64,000 bases of DNA, from assembly GCA_947493175.1 (NCBI GenBank), contig CANLQD010000002.1, forward strand, positions 248,001 through 312,000. The letters are read 5' to 3'. Shown here one piece after another: positions 17,652 to 27,118 of the stretch. Both the position numbers and the translations under genes were made by a program. The notes below the pieces were generated by a model that saw only the letters and a list, made by a program, of their open reading frames with translations, made no database searches and was not told where the DNA came from. Source of the DNA: an uncultured Flavobacteriaceae bacterium. Lineage in GTDB: Bacteria; Bacteroidota; Bacteroidia; Flavobacteriales; Flavobacteriaceae. Each line of letters opens with the position of its first letter. Position 1 is the stretch's first letter.

Positions 17652-17987
17652 ATGAAGATACCACTTAAATGGAAAATGAGCAGTGTGGCCTTAGGACGCT
17701 ATACCTGCGAATATAGAGGCAGAAATTGCTTTCGATCGATCCTATCTTAAAAGAATTCCTAAAAAATCATAAAAAGCCTACAAGTTTCATAATGTAGCTT
17801 TTTCTTAGATTTTTTCGATTTACTTTTCTTGGGACAAACCTGATCAAATGCATAGGAATCTTATAGGCTGTCCATTTCTATGGGCAGGTATCGGCTAAGC
17901 CCAAAAATCAACCTTTTCAAACGACAGTACGGCTACTTCCTTCCTTGACAGAACAGTATTCAGGGCAGGTTATTTTGGCGATTTTTT
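17652..17987. other. Intergenic region of 336 bases
   Basis: No intact gene was recognised. It is AT-rich in the centre and contains the stem-loop at 17771 to 17803. It leads into two gene fragments on the plus strand, so this whole stretch appears to be decaying DNA. Confidence 0.5.
17771..17803. terminator. Terminator-like stem-loop
   Basis: AAAAAG, an unpaired C, CTACA, ten bases, then TGTAG and CTTTTT. The A-tract and T-tract at the two ends make it look like a bidirectional intrinsic terminator. No intact gene now ends directly at it, so it may have served a gene that was lost. Confidence 0.45.
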
Positions 17988-18173
17988 TTGAATCCGGGCT
18001 TTACGGTCGGGGCCGAATACCTTTGGAAAGAAAAGGTACGTACCAAGGAGAAAAGGCGCAAAACCAAGATTATCACAAAACAGTGGTTGTTGAAACGTAA
18101 GCTGGGATTCGGTTGGGATCCGCGTACAGAGTTTGGGCTTTTTACCAATTATGGTATCACCTGGCGAAGTTAA
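17988..18173 (+). pseudogene. Fragment of an envelope (outer-membrane-like) protein
   Basis: A 61-codon frame from TTG that reads NPGFTVGAEYLWKEKV, then a run of basic residues, then KLGFGWDPRTEFGLFTNYGITWR. The alternating strands with aromatic ends look like part of an outer-membrane barrel or exported protein. It has no signal peptide and stops abruptly where the next fragment begins. The family is not named with confidence. Confidence 0.4.
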
Positions 18174-18274
18174 AGGAACTGTTGATTTTCGAACAATCGG
18201 GCCACTCCTCTGTGTTTACTGAACCAGACCGGTTTTCACAAAAGGCGATAGAACTTATTACGCGTACTAAATAA
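18167..18274 (+). pseudogene. C-terminal fragment of an alpha/beta-hydrolase
   Basis: In the next frame, 35 codons and a stop read KELLIFEQSGHSSVFTEP then DRFSQKAIELITRTK. This is the usual end of an alpha/beta-hydrolase, with the catalytic His in SGHS followed by an acidic P-x-x-F helix. The rest of the enzyme is missing, and the fragment begins within the previous fragment's last codons, so a deletion joined two unrelated genes. Confidence 0.5.
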
Positions 18275-18295
18275 AATCGGACCAAGACAGCATAA

Positions 18296-19717
18296 CTAGC
18301 GAAAGTGTGCTGCTAAGAACCGTTTTGCGTTCCCAAACATAAACTTATCCACGATCTCTTTGGCTGTTAGCCTGTTTTTGGGCTTTAATTGCAGACCGCG
18401 TTCACTTTGCAAAAAAAACTTTGCATGTTTTTCGAGAAATTTGGGGAGTTTATCCAAGTCCTTGGCAGTCCAAAAACCGGGCAATGGGTCGATAATACCA
18501 TCAAAATCGGTTCCAAGGCACTGTACATCCCAAGCATCTAAGCCCAGGACATCCAAATATTTGGCCATATGCTCTATCTGATACCAAACAAGCAGAGCGC
18601 TTTTATTTCGTCCGACCAAGGGGCCGACCAATCTTTTATTTGCGATGCGGCGTTCATCGAGTTGTACACCGAAGATGCCTTTTGATCGCGCTATTCGGAA
18701 AATCTCATCATCGTAGAAATTAATGGTGGCATCATTGAAATCGGGATCAATTCGGTTGTTGTGTATCGGATTGTTGATACCATTGACCGCACCATGGCTC
18801 ACGATAAAAGGTATTTCACTGTTATAATTCGCTTTGATCAATTCGTAATACTCATATCGCGACTTTACGTTCATATGTTTTAAGTCGATAAATATACGGG
18901 AGCCGTTGGATGTTGTCAGCAATTTTTCAATGACTCGATGTCCTAACGGGGTGATACCTTGATCATCGTTTACCTTCTGTTTTAGGATGCTGGCCACCAG
19001 ACCATTCATACTTTTTTCGTGTCCGCACAGTTCATTGTCAAAATGATGGGCCAACCCCACAAAAAAGGGCGGATACTTCCATTTTTTTACTACATCGATA
19101 TTTGCTAGCACTTCTTTGGTATTGGCTTTCGGTCTCCCGGCCAATTGCAGTCCCGTATTGAAGACATGACAACCTTCGATACTCATGATCAAAAACACTG
19201 TGGGAACGCCATCGTCTTGCCACTGTTCTATTTCAGCATAATTCGCCACCAATCGATAACGTACCTTCTTACCATCTACGGTTACCAGAGTATTGTGTAG
19301 TGCTAGATAATAATAGTACTCATCCTTTAGATCTTCGAAGTAATCGGGCATCTGTTGCAAGTATGCTATGCGCTTAAGTCCAATGCCAGTAGCCAGATTA
19401 CGCAATAATCGTCCTGTGAGCTTCACACCATCAGCGTCCAAGATCATTTGCTTCTCCATAGGATAAAGCGATACCACCAAAACCTGTAATTTTCCCCGCT
19501 GTACGGAAGTCAAGTCGGCCTGGGTAAACTTGGTCAACGTCAATAGATTGTTGATTTTCTTTCGCAATGGGGTTACTCCCTTGCGATGGTAAATACTGTT
19601 TCTGCGTATTCTATTGGGATTGTTGCGCTTTTCGGTCTTTGGGTCGTCAAAACTTCTACCAAAAGATTTTAGTGCAGGATGGCTATGGAGATCTATAAAC
19701 AGGTTTTTCTTTGACAT
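18296..19717 (-). CDS. Membrane dipeptidase-like (peptidase M19) metallohydrolase
   Basis: 473 residues, without a signal peptide. Metal-binding motifs of the M19 renal-dipeptidase/amidohydrolase fold appear in order: DLHSHP near residue 9, a central MSIEG segment (Glu in the metal-bridging position), FIDLKHMN, PFIVSHGAV, and LGTDFDGI. It is longer than many M19 enzymes because of inserts around residues 20 to 60 and 200 to 240. The family hydrolyses dipeptides or lactone-like substrates with two zinc ions. Downstream of, and 61 bases from, the truncated sugar-isomerase gene. Confidence 0.75.
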   Translation of the reverse strand: MSKKNLFIDLHSHPALKSFGRSFDDPKTEKRNNPNRIRRNSIYHRKGVTPLRKKINNLLTLTKFTQADLTSVQRGKLQVLVVSLYPMEKQMILDADGVKLTGRLLRNLATGIGLKRIAYLQQMPDYFEDLKDEYYYYLALHNTLVTVDGKKVRYRLVANYAEIEQWQDDGVPTVFLIMSIEGCHVFNTGLQLAGRPKANTKEVLANIDVVKKWKYPPFFVGLAHHFDNELCGHEKSMNGLVASILKQKVNDDQGITPLGHRVIEKLLTTSNGSRIFIDLKHMNVKSRYEYYELIKANYNSEIPFIVSHGAVNGINNPIHNNRIDPDFNDATINFYDDEIFRIARSKGIFGVQLDERRIANKRLVGPLVGRNKSALLVWYQIEHMAKYLDVLGLDAWDVQCLGTDFDGIIDPLPGFWTAKDLDKLPKFLEKHAKFFLQSERGLQLKPKNRLTAKEIVDKFMFGNAKRFLAAHFR

Positions 19718-19778
19718 GCTTTTAGGGTCGGTTATATACTTTTTGAGGGTTTCAAACCTTAGAGGCTTCTAGACCTGC

Positions 19779-20177
19779 TTACAAAAAGCGTTGTAGGTAC
19801 TTTTTAAAATAGATGGCACTATCTGTAATGCGCTGCACGGAATTTTGGGCAAAATTCCCGCCCTGCTCCAGATAATAATACTCAAGCCCATTGGTAGGGA
19901 GCTTCGATAACAGGTTTACATAGTCGATAGACCCATTGTCCAGCTCCGTGTAATCGCGGGTACGTTTGTTCATATCCTTAATATGCCATATTACATAGCG
20001 TTCTGGTTGATCGGCCATCCATTCTTCCGGACTCTTTTTAGACGTATGCATCACCCAATAGAGGTCCATTTGTTGTTTTACCAAAGCAACGTCTGTTTCT
20101 TTTAGAATGATGTCGTACCCTATTTTTCTATCGTGTTCGGTAAATTCGAAGTCATGATTGTGGTACGAAAGATCCAT
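19779..20177 (-). pseudogene. Sugar phosphate isomerase/epimerase, 5' half deleted
   Basis: 133 residues from ATG at 20177. It opens directly at DLSYHNHDFEF, a motif from the middle of xylose-isomerase-like TIM barrels, and continues with QQMDLYWVMH, YVIWHIKDMN and YYYLEQGG. Family members are usually about 280 to 300 residues, so roughly the first 150 residues, with the first metal ligand, are absent. The break coincides with the right copy of the 50-base repeat (20161 to 20209), so a recombination event is the likely cause. Confidence 0.75.
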
Positions 20178-20209
20178 TTTTAGCAAATTGAAAAAGTCTA
20201 AATGAGTTC
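20161..20209 (+). repeat. 50-base direct repeat, right copy
   Basis: It matches 15608 to 15657, including a 32-base identical core at 20178 to 20209. The left 17 bases are the first codons of the isomerase fragment read in reverse, so the repeat contains coding sequence from that gene. Confidence 0.8.
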
Positions 20210-20425
20210 TTTGTTAAAAATAAGAAATACCTTTCATTGGTCACAATCATTAGTTGAAACTATGCACTTTAGTGCAAGATATTCAGTTTCCACAATTTTT
20301 CAACTAGTAGGCGGTGGCACTCGGTAGTTCTAAAAGGGCCAAGCTGCTTACTGCTACCTTGGCGCAATGTTCAAAAAGAATTCCGTTCTTTTCTCAAAAT
20401 CGATACATTTTAAATGGATAGTGGT

Positions 20426-23400
20426 TTAATTTTCCATCAACTTTTGAATGGCTTCTTTGACTTTGTTCAGCTGTTGCCGTATGACCTTATCCTTGATATG
20501 ATACAATAAAAAATCGATTTGCAAGAGTTCGATTCGAATGTATCGCGGACTGTAGAGCAATTCGAAAATATGATTGAACTTCTTGATAATATCGATTTCG
20601 GGATTCGGACTAAAATCGTTTTGTAAAAGCATTAGGCCGTATTTTACCTCTGCCATACCAATGAGCACGGAGACGTCTAAGTTTGCTTGGTCAAACTCAT
20701 CGAGTTCCTTATGAAAATTAGTTAGATAAGTGGGCAGATCAGATACCTCACTGAACGCGGAACATTGCTGTAGTCTGGTGAGCACATCTTCGTTCTTGGG
20801 GTCGTTCAATTGTAAAATGTAGGCAACGAAAATCATATTGGTCATTGCATCCAAACAGTGACCATCGTAAGGATCGATCGATGCCAGATATCCTTTTTCA
20901 TAGAAGCTGTAGGCCTTTTTAAGGTACGATACCCTTTCCCGTTTTGTGGTTGTTTGCATCGAGGCGAACTTATAGGCATTGGCCACGATGTTCAATCGAC
21001 TGGGGTTTTTACCGACCATGGTCAGAAATTCAATTTCCTTAAGGTCATCTTTTAAAGTGGCCTTTTTCAGATTGTAGGTTTTAATGACGCAGTATTGTTC
21101 CAATGCTTCTATTGAAAAGTTGCCATTCGCATATTTGAACAATGCTACAAATTTCTCCAGTGCTATCTCCGGTTTTCCCAATTCATCGTAGATAAGAGCT
21201 TCTTTTTCAAGGACCACCGCGTCGAGGAGATTGGCCTGTTCTGCCTTATCCATATACTTATCGAGCTTTTTAAGGGTGGTCTTAGTATCGTGTTTTCGAT
21301 CCCGAATGGCGATTAAGAGGTTATCCATATCGGTATGCACTTGAGAAGCAATCACATACTCTAGCTCTTCCCTTTTGCTTTTTTGTGTACTCTTTAATTT
21401 GTAGAACTGGTTCCCGTAACATTGATAGGCGCCCCAGGTGTTGGTTCCCGGATGTCCCTGATAACATGCCAACCGTGCTTTTTGTACCGAGGTTCCGAAG
21501 TTGTACCCTTCGAACATTTTTTTATAGAAGGTTTCGGCAAAGGTCTTTGCAGCGGCATCATCGACCGCCCAACCTGAGATGATAATGGCTTTCACGCCCA
21601 TTTCAATAAGTTCTGTTCCCACATTGGCCGCTAACCGGTAGCGTTGCTGACTGTACCGGTCGTCTTGGGCATTCATGGTTCCGGAGTAACAACAGTTAAT
21701 GAATACGAATTCGGGAGTATATCCGATTTGTTTTATTTTGCTAGGATCGATGCAAATACCATCACCAATTGCGATACCGACATTTTGATTTTCCGGTTCA
21801 TATACACCATGGCCGGCGAAATGCATGATCTTGTATTCGCGGTCGTATAGTTGGATCATAATGGCATCGGCCGTTTCCCCGATCAGGGAAGCTGTTTTAA
21901 ATCCGTTTGCTTGAAACTGCCCGGTTACCCATTCGGCCTCCGCCGCTGCGGCCGGCAACTGTGGTAGTTCATCCTGTCGATAATCCGGGTCTCCTATAAC
22001 CAAAACCCCATTGTTGCTGAGCGACACCTGTTCAAAACTTTTACCATTGGAGGTTACCAGTTGTCGAATAAAGGTAGAACTTACCGAAATAGGCGTTTCA
22101 TCGGTATTGGAGTCATGTAACAGCTCCCAAGGAATTTCGGCAGCTTTGGTATCTAACTTCAGCACCATATTACCTTGGTTTCTGAAAACATCCTTGAAGT
22201 TATTGGGCACCAACATTTCGAACAAGGCTTTTGACAGACGACGGTCCCAAACGGACGTTTTGGAATGTATTTCCAAAAGGCGATCTACGGTGCGATTTCC
22301 GATACCTATAATCTCTTGCTCCACACGGGCCAGGGCACGGGTAGAATAGTAGCGATACCCGCAGACGCCCTGTTGCTTTTCATCCAAAACACTCTCGATC
22401 TGTAGAGTGTACCACCAGTTGTAGCCGTTGTCTGAGAATAATCGCTTCTTTTTGGCCCCTACTCTTCGGATGACCCCCTTATCCAATCTAATGGAAATAC
22501 GTTTATCCTGGTCGCGCATGCGGCTTAAACTGAAATAAGCCTGACTCGCAACCGATTCGTAGTAGTTGAGTACCTCTATTTTTTTAATCACTTTTAGGCC
22601 CTCCCCAGTTTCGTTAATGTAGCGATTGGCAGCCGAGACACCCAGTAAGATTCCCTTGAGTGAATCCTCTATAGGTAGTTTTCCATAACCGATACCTATT
22701 AAGATAAAAGAGATACCATCTGCATATTGTTTGGCCTTGGGGAGTGTGTAGTTGTCCCGCATGAACATAGCGTATTTTAGAACGGCCAATTCAACGGTTT
22801 TCGATAGTAGAAACGAGGTCAATGTATCGGTACTTCCCAAACCACAGACAATGGCCCCTTTGGGCTGGGTGTTCAGGTTAAAAAATACCTCGCTTTCTCC
22901 TATTTTGCCAGGATAATACCCAATGTTAAGCCGTTGGGTAAGCCGATTGTTCAAATAACCATCAAGGGCTTTTTCGGCACTTAGGATGAGGTCCATAAAA
23001 AAGTGGCCCACCATCACTGGGTATGAGGCGACCTTTAAATCGCCGTTAATGACGGTCACATGAATTTCCTCGGCCTTGGGAACGGCTGGTTTTCGGGTAT
23101 CGAACAGTGCCGTGACGACAGCGTTGGAATCTGTCAGAGGCTCTACATTGGAATGGATTTCCGTAATCGCGCTCGGCCCTCGGGAAATAGGCGGTTGGGT
23201 ACTTAGGCGATTCGTTTTTCCACGGGCAAGTATATCGTGGATTCCTTCAAAAATATACCCTTCGTTGGCCAAATCACCATGGGTGGTATGGGTATAGTAC
23301 AGATTGGGTCCGCCAACCAATTGCTGGGGAACTCCGGTTTGCCACGTAACACTCCCATCTCCTTTAGAAGTACCTAGATAAACGAGCTTCTTATACGCTG

Positions 23401-25744
23401 ATAGAAAGCGGTCTTTAAACCGATAATTGAATACCGTTTCGTCTGCCTTTCCACAGATGTAATACACATTCTTAAAGAATTCCTGGTCATCCTTAATACT
23501 AGACAAAAACTTTAGGGTATTAGTCCTATAGTTCTCAAAATGAGAAAGTAATTCTTTGTGGTTTGTAATATCAGGTAGGTGTTTTAGATTGGATTTTCCA
23601 TTTAATTCCTTCCAAAAATCCGATGTCCAGAAGGCTCTTTTCCCGCTCTGTTCAATGGGTAATAATTCAAACACACCAGGATAGTCCCAAAAAACTTTCA
23701 ACAGGTCGGCCCGGTCATTTTCAAAATCAATAGCAGCCAATTGTTTCACCCTGCCACTATGGCCGGTGAGAACCTCCATGATCAAATAGGAACCTAACCA
23801 CGGGGTTCCCAACATTACGAACTTGTTCTTCTTTCTTTGACTGAATTGGGCCCAGGTATCCGAATATAGTCGCATACATTCCCTGACCACCAGTCCACCC
23901 ATCGAATGTGCCACGATATGAATGGTATGATCATGGCTTTTTAGTTGTTTTTCTAATTCTTTTCTTAGTTGGGTAGCCGCTTCTTCCAATGATTTACGCC
24001 AATCAAAGGCCAATGTTAATACATCATAGTCCTTTAACAGATAGTGGCAAAATTTATCATAAAACTTTTTGACTACACCTGAAGCTTTTATTTTGGCGTT
24101 ATCCGTTTTAAGATGGTCAACAATGGCACCTTTGTTCAAGGCGCGCATCTGTACCCAAAAATCTTCTGCTCCTGTGCCTAGTGTTGATCCCATAATACCC
24201 GGAATGACAATGACCAAATCGCGTGTCGTCTTTTCTGGGCTATAGTTAACGCCGTCCAAAGAGAATAGGTCGAGCAACACCCCACGTTCTCCTGCAGTAA
24301 GCACATGTTTTTCAAAGTACTTGGCGGGGCCCTTCTTATCGGTCAACGCTTCAAAAATTGCCTCGCAGGAGTTTTGGTTTTTAAAGTAGTTAAAATGGTT
24401 GGTGTTCTTATCACGGGAAAGATAGGCATAACTACCATTGACCCTTGGTACCCCGTGTAGCATACGACGGGTATCTATAACCAGATCATTGGCCTCTCGA
24501 TAAAAGAGGTTGGCCAGTATTACTTTGAGGGAGTCGAAGGTAATACCGCCCACTTCCGAATCTCCTGAAATAGCATATAGATCGCTTACGACTGCGGTAT
24601 CCGCGGCGTTCATCATTTTTTGAAACAACGACTCCGGCATCATGCTGTTAAGACCCGCGAGTATCTCAGGATCTTCTTTTTGGGAAATCATTTCCATTAA
24701 GAACGATTTTACGATACCGTACAAGGGATTTCGAACACCAAAGGCAAATGAAATGGCATTTAGCAGTAGGTTGAAGAAGTGGTCTATACGTCTGGAAAGT
24801 ATGGTTGTGCCGCTGGCAGGTGCCGCCACGCGAACTACTTTGCGAACGTAGATTTGTTTCTTGATGAGTTCATTGTTGATCTGCAGCATTAATTTATGGG
24901 AAACCGGATCCCCTTTTTCAACAATGACCAGTTCGTTTTTGCTAAAACCGACTGCCTGACTTTTTGTATTGCCATAATCACATTTGGCCAAAATGTCGGC
25001 AACCAATCCGCCTCGGGAGTGACTTACAATATCGAGCACTATTTCGTTAGGGCAAGCTTTTAAGAAGTCAAGAGCATTTTTTAGGGGACTCACCGATAGC
25101 GTATGGTGCTCCAAAGCGAGCATGTTTTTTCCGTATTGTTGTACGATGCGTTCCCAATGGCTGCCTTCCCTAAGGTCTCCAAAGGCATCCAATGTGGTAG
25201 AAAGCGTTCCATGTATGAACAGCAAATAGGGTTTTGACTGCTCATTATTCTTTACCTTTCCTTTGTTGAAATTGGCATCCAGTTGATAGAGTCCCGGACT
25301 TGGCTGTACCTTTTTATCATAGGCCGTTCCTAATTGCTTCATACCCACTTGGGCGATATCTTTCGTTCCGAAAATCCCAAACACCTTAATTAATGCCCTT
25401 TTAATCGTACCTCGGGTGCTTTCCGCGGTAGCAATACGTGCTTCAAATAAGTAGGTCTCATCGATGATCGACCTTTTCTGCAGTGTATTCTGATGATATA
25501 ATTCTTGTACGGCTGCTGGGTGACCGATCCATTCTGTATTATCGGTAAACTGTATGGCGAGAAGGTCCTCGTCTTCAAAAGCTACCTGAATAGCTTTGTT
25601 ATTCGCTCTTGATGCGGAGACTCGGATACATTTTTTAAGCTCGAACTGTGGAGGTACGGGTGATGAAAAGAACGTTGCTTGGTCTAAATCGATTTCTTTC
25701 CCGTAAAATTTGGCTTTTTGGGTCATGGTTTGGCTATTTTGCAC
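20426..25744 (-). CDS. Giant protein with two alpha/beta-hydrolase domains and a CHAT (caspase-like) domain
   Basis: 1772 residues. No signal peptide is visible, so it is probably cytoplasmic. An N-terminal region leads into hydrolase domain 1 (YLLFIHGTLSTT, nucleophile Ser243 in SHSRGG). Hydrolase domain 2 resembles lecithin:cholesterol acyltransferase-type lipases (LVIVIPGIMGSTLG, nucleophile Ser614 in AHSMGG, then FVMLGTPWLGS). A linker region with GDLKVASYPVMVGHFF follows from about residue 885. The CHAT protease domain has His1312 in HFAGHG and Cys1352 in NCCYSG. The C-terminal about 290 residues are helical, perhaps repeat-like. CHAT proteases act in bacterial self-killing and gasdermin-type defence. 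The gene stands alone, with no defence partner beside it. Confidence 0.85.
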   Translation of the reverse strand: MQNSQTMTQKAKFYGKEIDLDQATFFSSPVPPQFELKKCIRVSASRANNKAIQVAFEDEDLLAIQFTDNTEWIGHPAAVQELYHQNTLQKRSIIDETYLFEARIATAESTRGTIKRALIKVFGIFGTKDIAQVGMKQLGTAYDKKVQPSPGLYQLDANFNKGKVKNNEQSKPYLLFIHGTLSTTLDAFGDLREGSHWERIVQQYGKNMLALEHHTLSVSPLKNALDFLKACPNEIVLDIVSHSRGGLVADILAKCDYGNTKSQAVGFSKNELVIVEKGDPVSHKLMLQINNELIKKQIYVRKVVRVAAPASGTTILSRRIDHFFNLLLNAISFAFGVRNPLYGIVKSFLMEMISQKEDPEILAGLNSMMPESLFQKMMNAADTAVVSDLYAISGDSEVGGITFDSLKVILANLFYREANDLVIDTRRMLHGVPRVNGSYAYLSRDKNTNHFNYFKNQNSCEAIFEALTDKKGPAKYFEKHVLTAGERGVLLDLFSLDGVNYSPEKTTRDLVIVIPGIMGSTLGTGAEDFWVQMRALNKGAIVDHLKTDNAKIKASGVVKKFYDKFCHYLLKDYDVLTLAFDWRKSLEEAATQLRKELEKQLKSHDHTIHIVAHSMGGLVVRECMRLYSDTWAQFSQRKKNKFVMLGTPWLGSYLIMEVLTGHSGRVKQLAAIDFENDRADLLKVFWDYPGVFELLPIEQSGKRAFWTSDFWKELNGKSNLKHLPDITNHKELLSHFENYRTNTLKFLSSIKDDQEFFKNVYYICGKADETVFNYRFKDRFLSAYKKLVYLGTSKGDGSVTWQTGVPQQLVGGPNLYYTHTTHGDLANEGYIFEGIHDILARGKTNRLSTQPPISRGPSAITEIHSNVEPLTDSNAVVTALFDTRKPAVPKAEEIHVTVINGDLKVASYPVMVGHFFMDLILSAEKALDGYLNNRLTQRLNIGYYPGKIGESEVFFNLNTQPKGAIVCGLGSTDTLTSFLLSKTVELAVLKYAMFMRDNYTLPKAKQYADGISFILIGIGYGKLPIEDSLKGILLGVSAANRYINETGEGLKVIKKIEVLNYYESVASQAYFSLSRMRDQDKRISIRLDKGVIRRVGAKKKRLFSDNGYNWWYTLQIESVLDEKQQGVCGYRYYSTRALARVEQEIIGIGNRTVDRLLEIHSKTSVWDRRLSKALFEMLVPNNFKDVFRNQGNMVLKLDTKAAEIPWELLHDSNTDETPISVSSTFIRQLVTSNGKSFEQVSLSNNGVLVIGDPDYRQDELPQLPAAAAEAEWVTGQFQANGFKTASLIGETADAIMIQLYDREYKIMHFAGHGVYEPENQNVGIAIGDGICIDPSKIKQIGYTPEFVFINCCYSGTMNAQDDRYSQQRYRLAANVGTELIEMGVKAIIISGWAVDDAAAKTFAETFYKKMFEGYNFGTSVQKARLACYQGHPGTNTWGAYQCYGNQFYKLKSTQKSKREELEYVIASQVHTDMDNLLIAIRDRKHDTKTTLKKLDKYMDKAEQANLLDAVVLEKEALIYDELGKPEIALEKFVALFKYANGNFSIEALEQYCVIKTYNLKKATLKDDLKEIEFLTMVGKNPSRLNIVANAYKFASMQTTTKRERVSYLKKAYSFYEKGYLASIDPYDGHCLDAMTNMIFVAYILQLNDPKNEDVLTRLQQCSAFSEVSDLPTYLTNFHKELDEFDQANLDVSVLIGMAEVKYGLMLLQNDFSPNPEIDIIKKFNHIFELLYSPRYIRIELLQIDFLLYHIKDKVIRQQLNKVKEAIQKLMEN

Positions 25745-25795
25745 GTTTAGATGTAACTCTGCATCAAATCAGCGTTAGTACATCGCAAATGAACG

Positions 25796-25810
25796 CAACG
25801 ATCATCGTTG
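25796..25810. promoter_or_regulatory. 15-bp palindrome upstream of the CHAT gene
   Basis: CAACGATCATCGTTG is a perfect palindrome with 7-bp arms and one central base, 52 to 66 bases before the ATG at 25744. Its position and symmetry suit an operator for a dimeric regulator or the promoter region. A single copy was seen. Confidence 0.45.
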
Positions 25811-26016
25811 GTTCTTTACTAAAATAAAAGGGGGAATGGGAGAAGGAAACTATCTCGGTAGTTACACAAGATATGAAATTTCTTTGATATGAAGCCTTGG
25901 TATCCAAGGTGAATGTAAGATTCTACCACGCATAATAAGCCTATTAGCTTTTGTTGGGATATCTTAGGGAAATGAAATTCCCTTTGAACATAGCCGCTAA
26001 GGGAACCATGTAGCTA

Positions 26017-27099
26017 ATGAACAAAAAACATAAAGGTTTGAATTTAAAGAAGTCGACCCTATTTGTATTGGTTCTGTCAATAACGCCAATGATCCCATTC
26101 CTGATAGGCTGTGAAGATCCTGTTGGTTCGTTCGTAGTTGAGGATATTGGTAAATCTTACGAATTGCCTAAAGACCTGTTGTTGGAAGGGCTCTACCATC
26201 ATATAGCGGTCGATGACGACGTAATTGGAGGCAATACCAGTATCCGAAATATCGATGAGGGCCATCTTGTTTGGAAAGGAAACCCTAATGGAAATGGGTA
26301 TGGCTATTTTCAGCGGAATCGAGACCTTGGGCAGGTTCTGAATATCCCTAAGGGTATGGACGTTCAGTTGGATGCATTGGTGCTCCGGACCGCTCGTGGC
26401 AATAACGCCATTATGAAAGGGGCGCCGGGAAGCCAACTGGTTGTTGTATGGTACGAGGTACGTGCAGAAAAGGGTCGGGAAATTCATATCAACGAAAATG
26501 GAACGACCAAGGGCGATTTGGCGACACACGGTTTTGACACACAATTCAATAGGGCCGATGACTACCTTGAAGGAGCGAATTACGTATTTCTACACCGTTC
26601 TATAGGAGGTGTTTTTCCCGATGTTCAACCCACTACTCAATTAGTGTACGATAACGGGAAAGAACTTCCTTTCGGAGAACAGGAAGGCCATCTGCGCTAT
26701 TTTCGATGTGATTTTATGAACAGTTCGGAACTTACCTTGAACGGAGGAAAGCGCTACGCTTTTATGATCGGTTTTGCCGAACCAGGTAAAGATCGCGGAT
26801 TGGCGTTGGCCATCGATTCGGATGTACATACCAAAGAAACGGCCGCTTTTGTGCAGGATGCAAGGGGCTCGGCACGCTGGGGAATCCGTAGAGAAGGCAA
26901 TGGTAGCATACCACCTACGATGATCGGGCATTCGAAACCTCCTTCAGATAAGAAACTACACCGGACCTTGGTATCGGAATCTATGTTTCCCAAAAATCAT
27001 TTTGAAACCTTGGCCCCGACCACCGACGGATACCCGGATGTGGACACGTATCGAACGTTACAGTTTTATCTCGAGTTAAAAAAAGTTATCCGAAATTAA
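26017..27099 (+). CDS. Lipoprotein of unknown function, possibly carbohydrate-related
   Basis: 360 residues with a lipoprotein signal ending FLIGC near residue 32. The mature part is a predicted beta-sandwich-like protein (LPKDLLLEGLYHHIAVD, GYGYFQRNRDLGQVL, LRYFRCDFMNSSELTLNGG, YAFMIGFAEPGKDRGLALAI). It has a WKGNPNGNG segment that is reminiscent of carbohydrate-binding modules, but no catalytic motif is seen. It is divergent to the CHAT gene, 272 bases away, so the two may share a control region. The name is left open. Confidence 0.5.
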   Translation: MNKKHKGLNLKKSTLFVLVLSITPMIPFLIGCEDPVGSFVVEDIGKSYELPKDLLLEGLYHHIAVDDDVIGGNTSIRNIDEGHLVWKGNPNGNGYGYFQRNRDLGQVLNIPKGMDVQLDALVLRTARGNNAIMKGAPGSQLVVVWYEVRAEKGREIHINENGTTKGDLATHGFDTQFNRADDYLEGANYVFLHRSIGGVFPDVQPTTQLVYDNGKELPFGEQEGHLRYFRCDFMNSSELTLNGGKRYAFMIGFAEPGKDRGLALAIDSDVHTKETAAFVQDARGSARWGIRREGNGSIPPTMIGHSKPPSDKKLHRTLVSESMFPKNHFETLAPTTDGYPDVDTYRTLQFYLELKKVIRN

Positions 27100-27118
27100 A
27101 CATTGCGGTTTGTTGTTC

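Noticed and set aside
18296-19717. Zinc aminoacylase or dihydroorotase-type amidohydrolase
   Set aside because: The motif order HSH, MSIEG, KHMN, SHGA and DFDG fits M19 dipeptidases better than the dihydroorotase-type amidohydrolases.
20210-20425. Possible promoter or small gene between the isomerase fragment and the CHAT gene
   Set aside because: No -7 element, frame or repeat beyond the known repeat copy could be supported.
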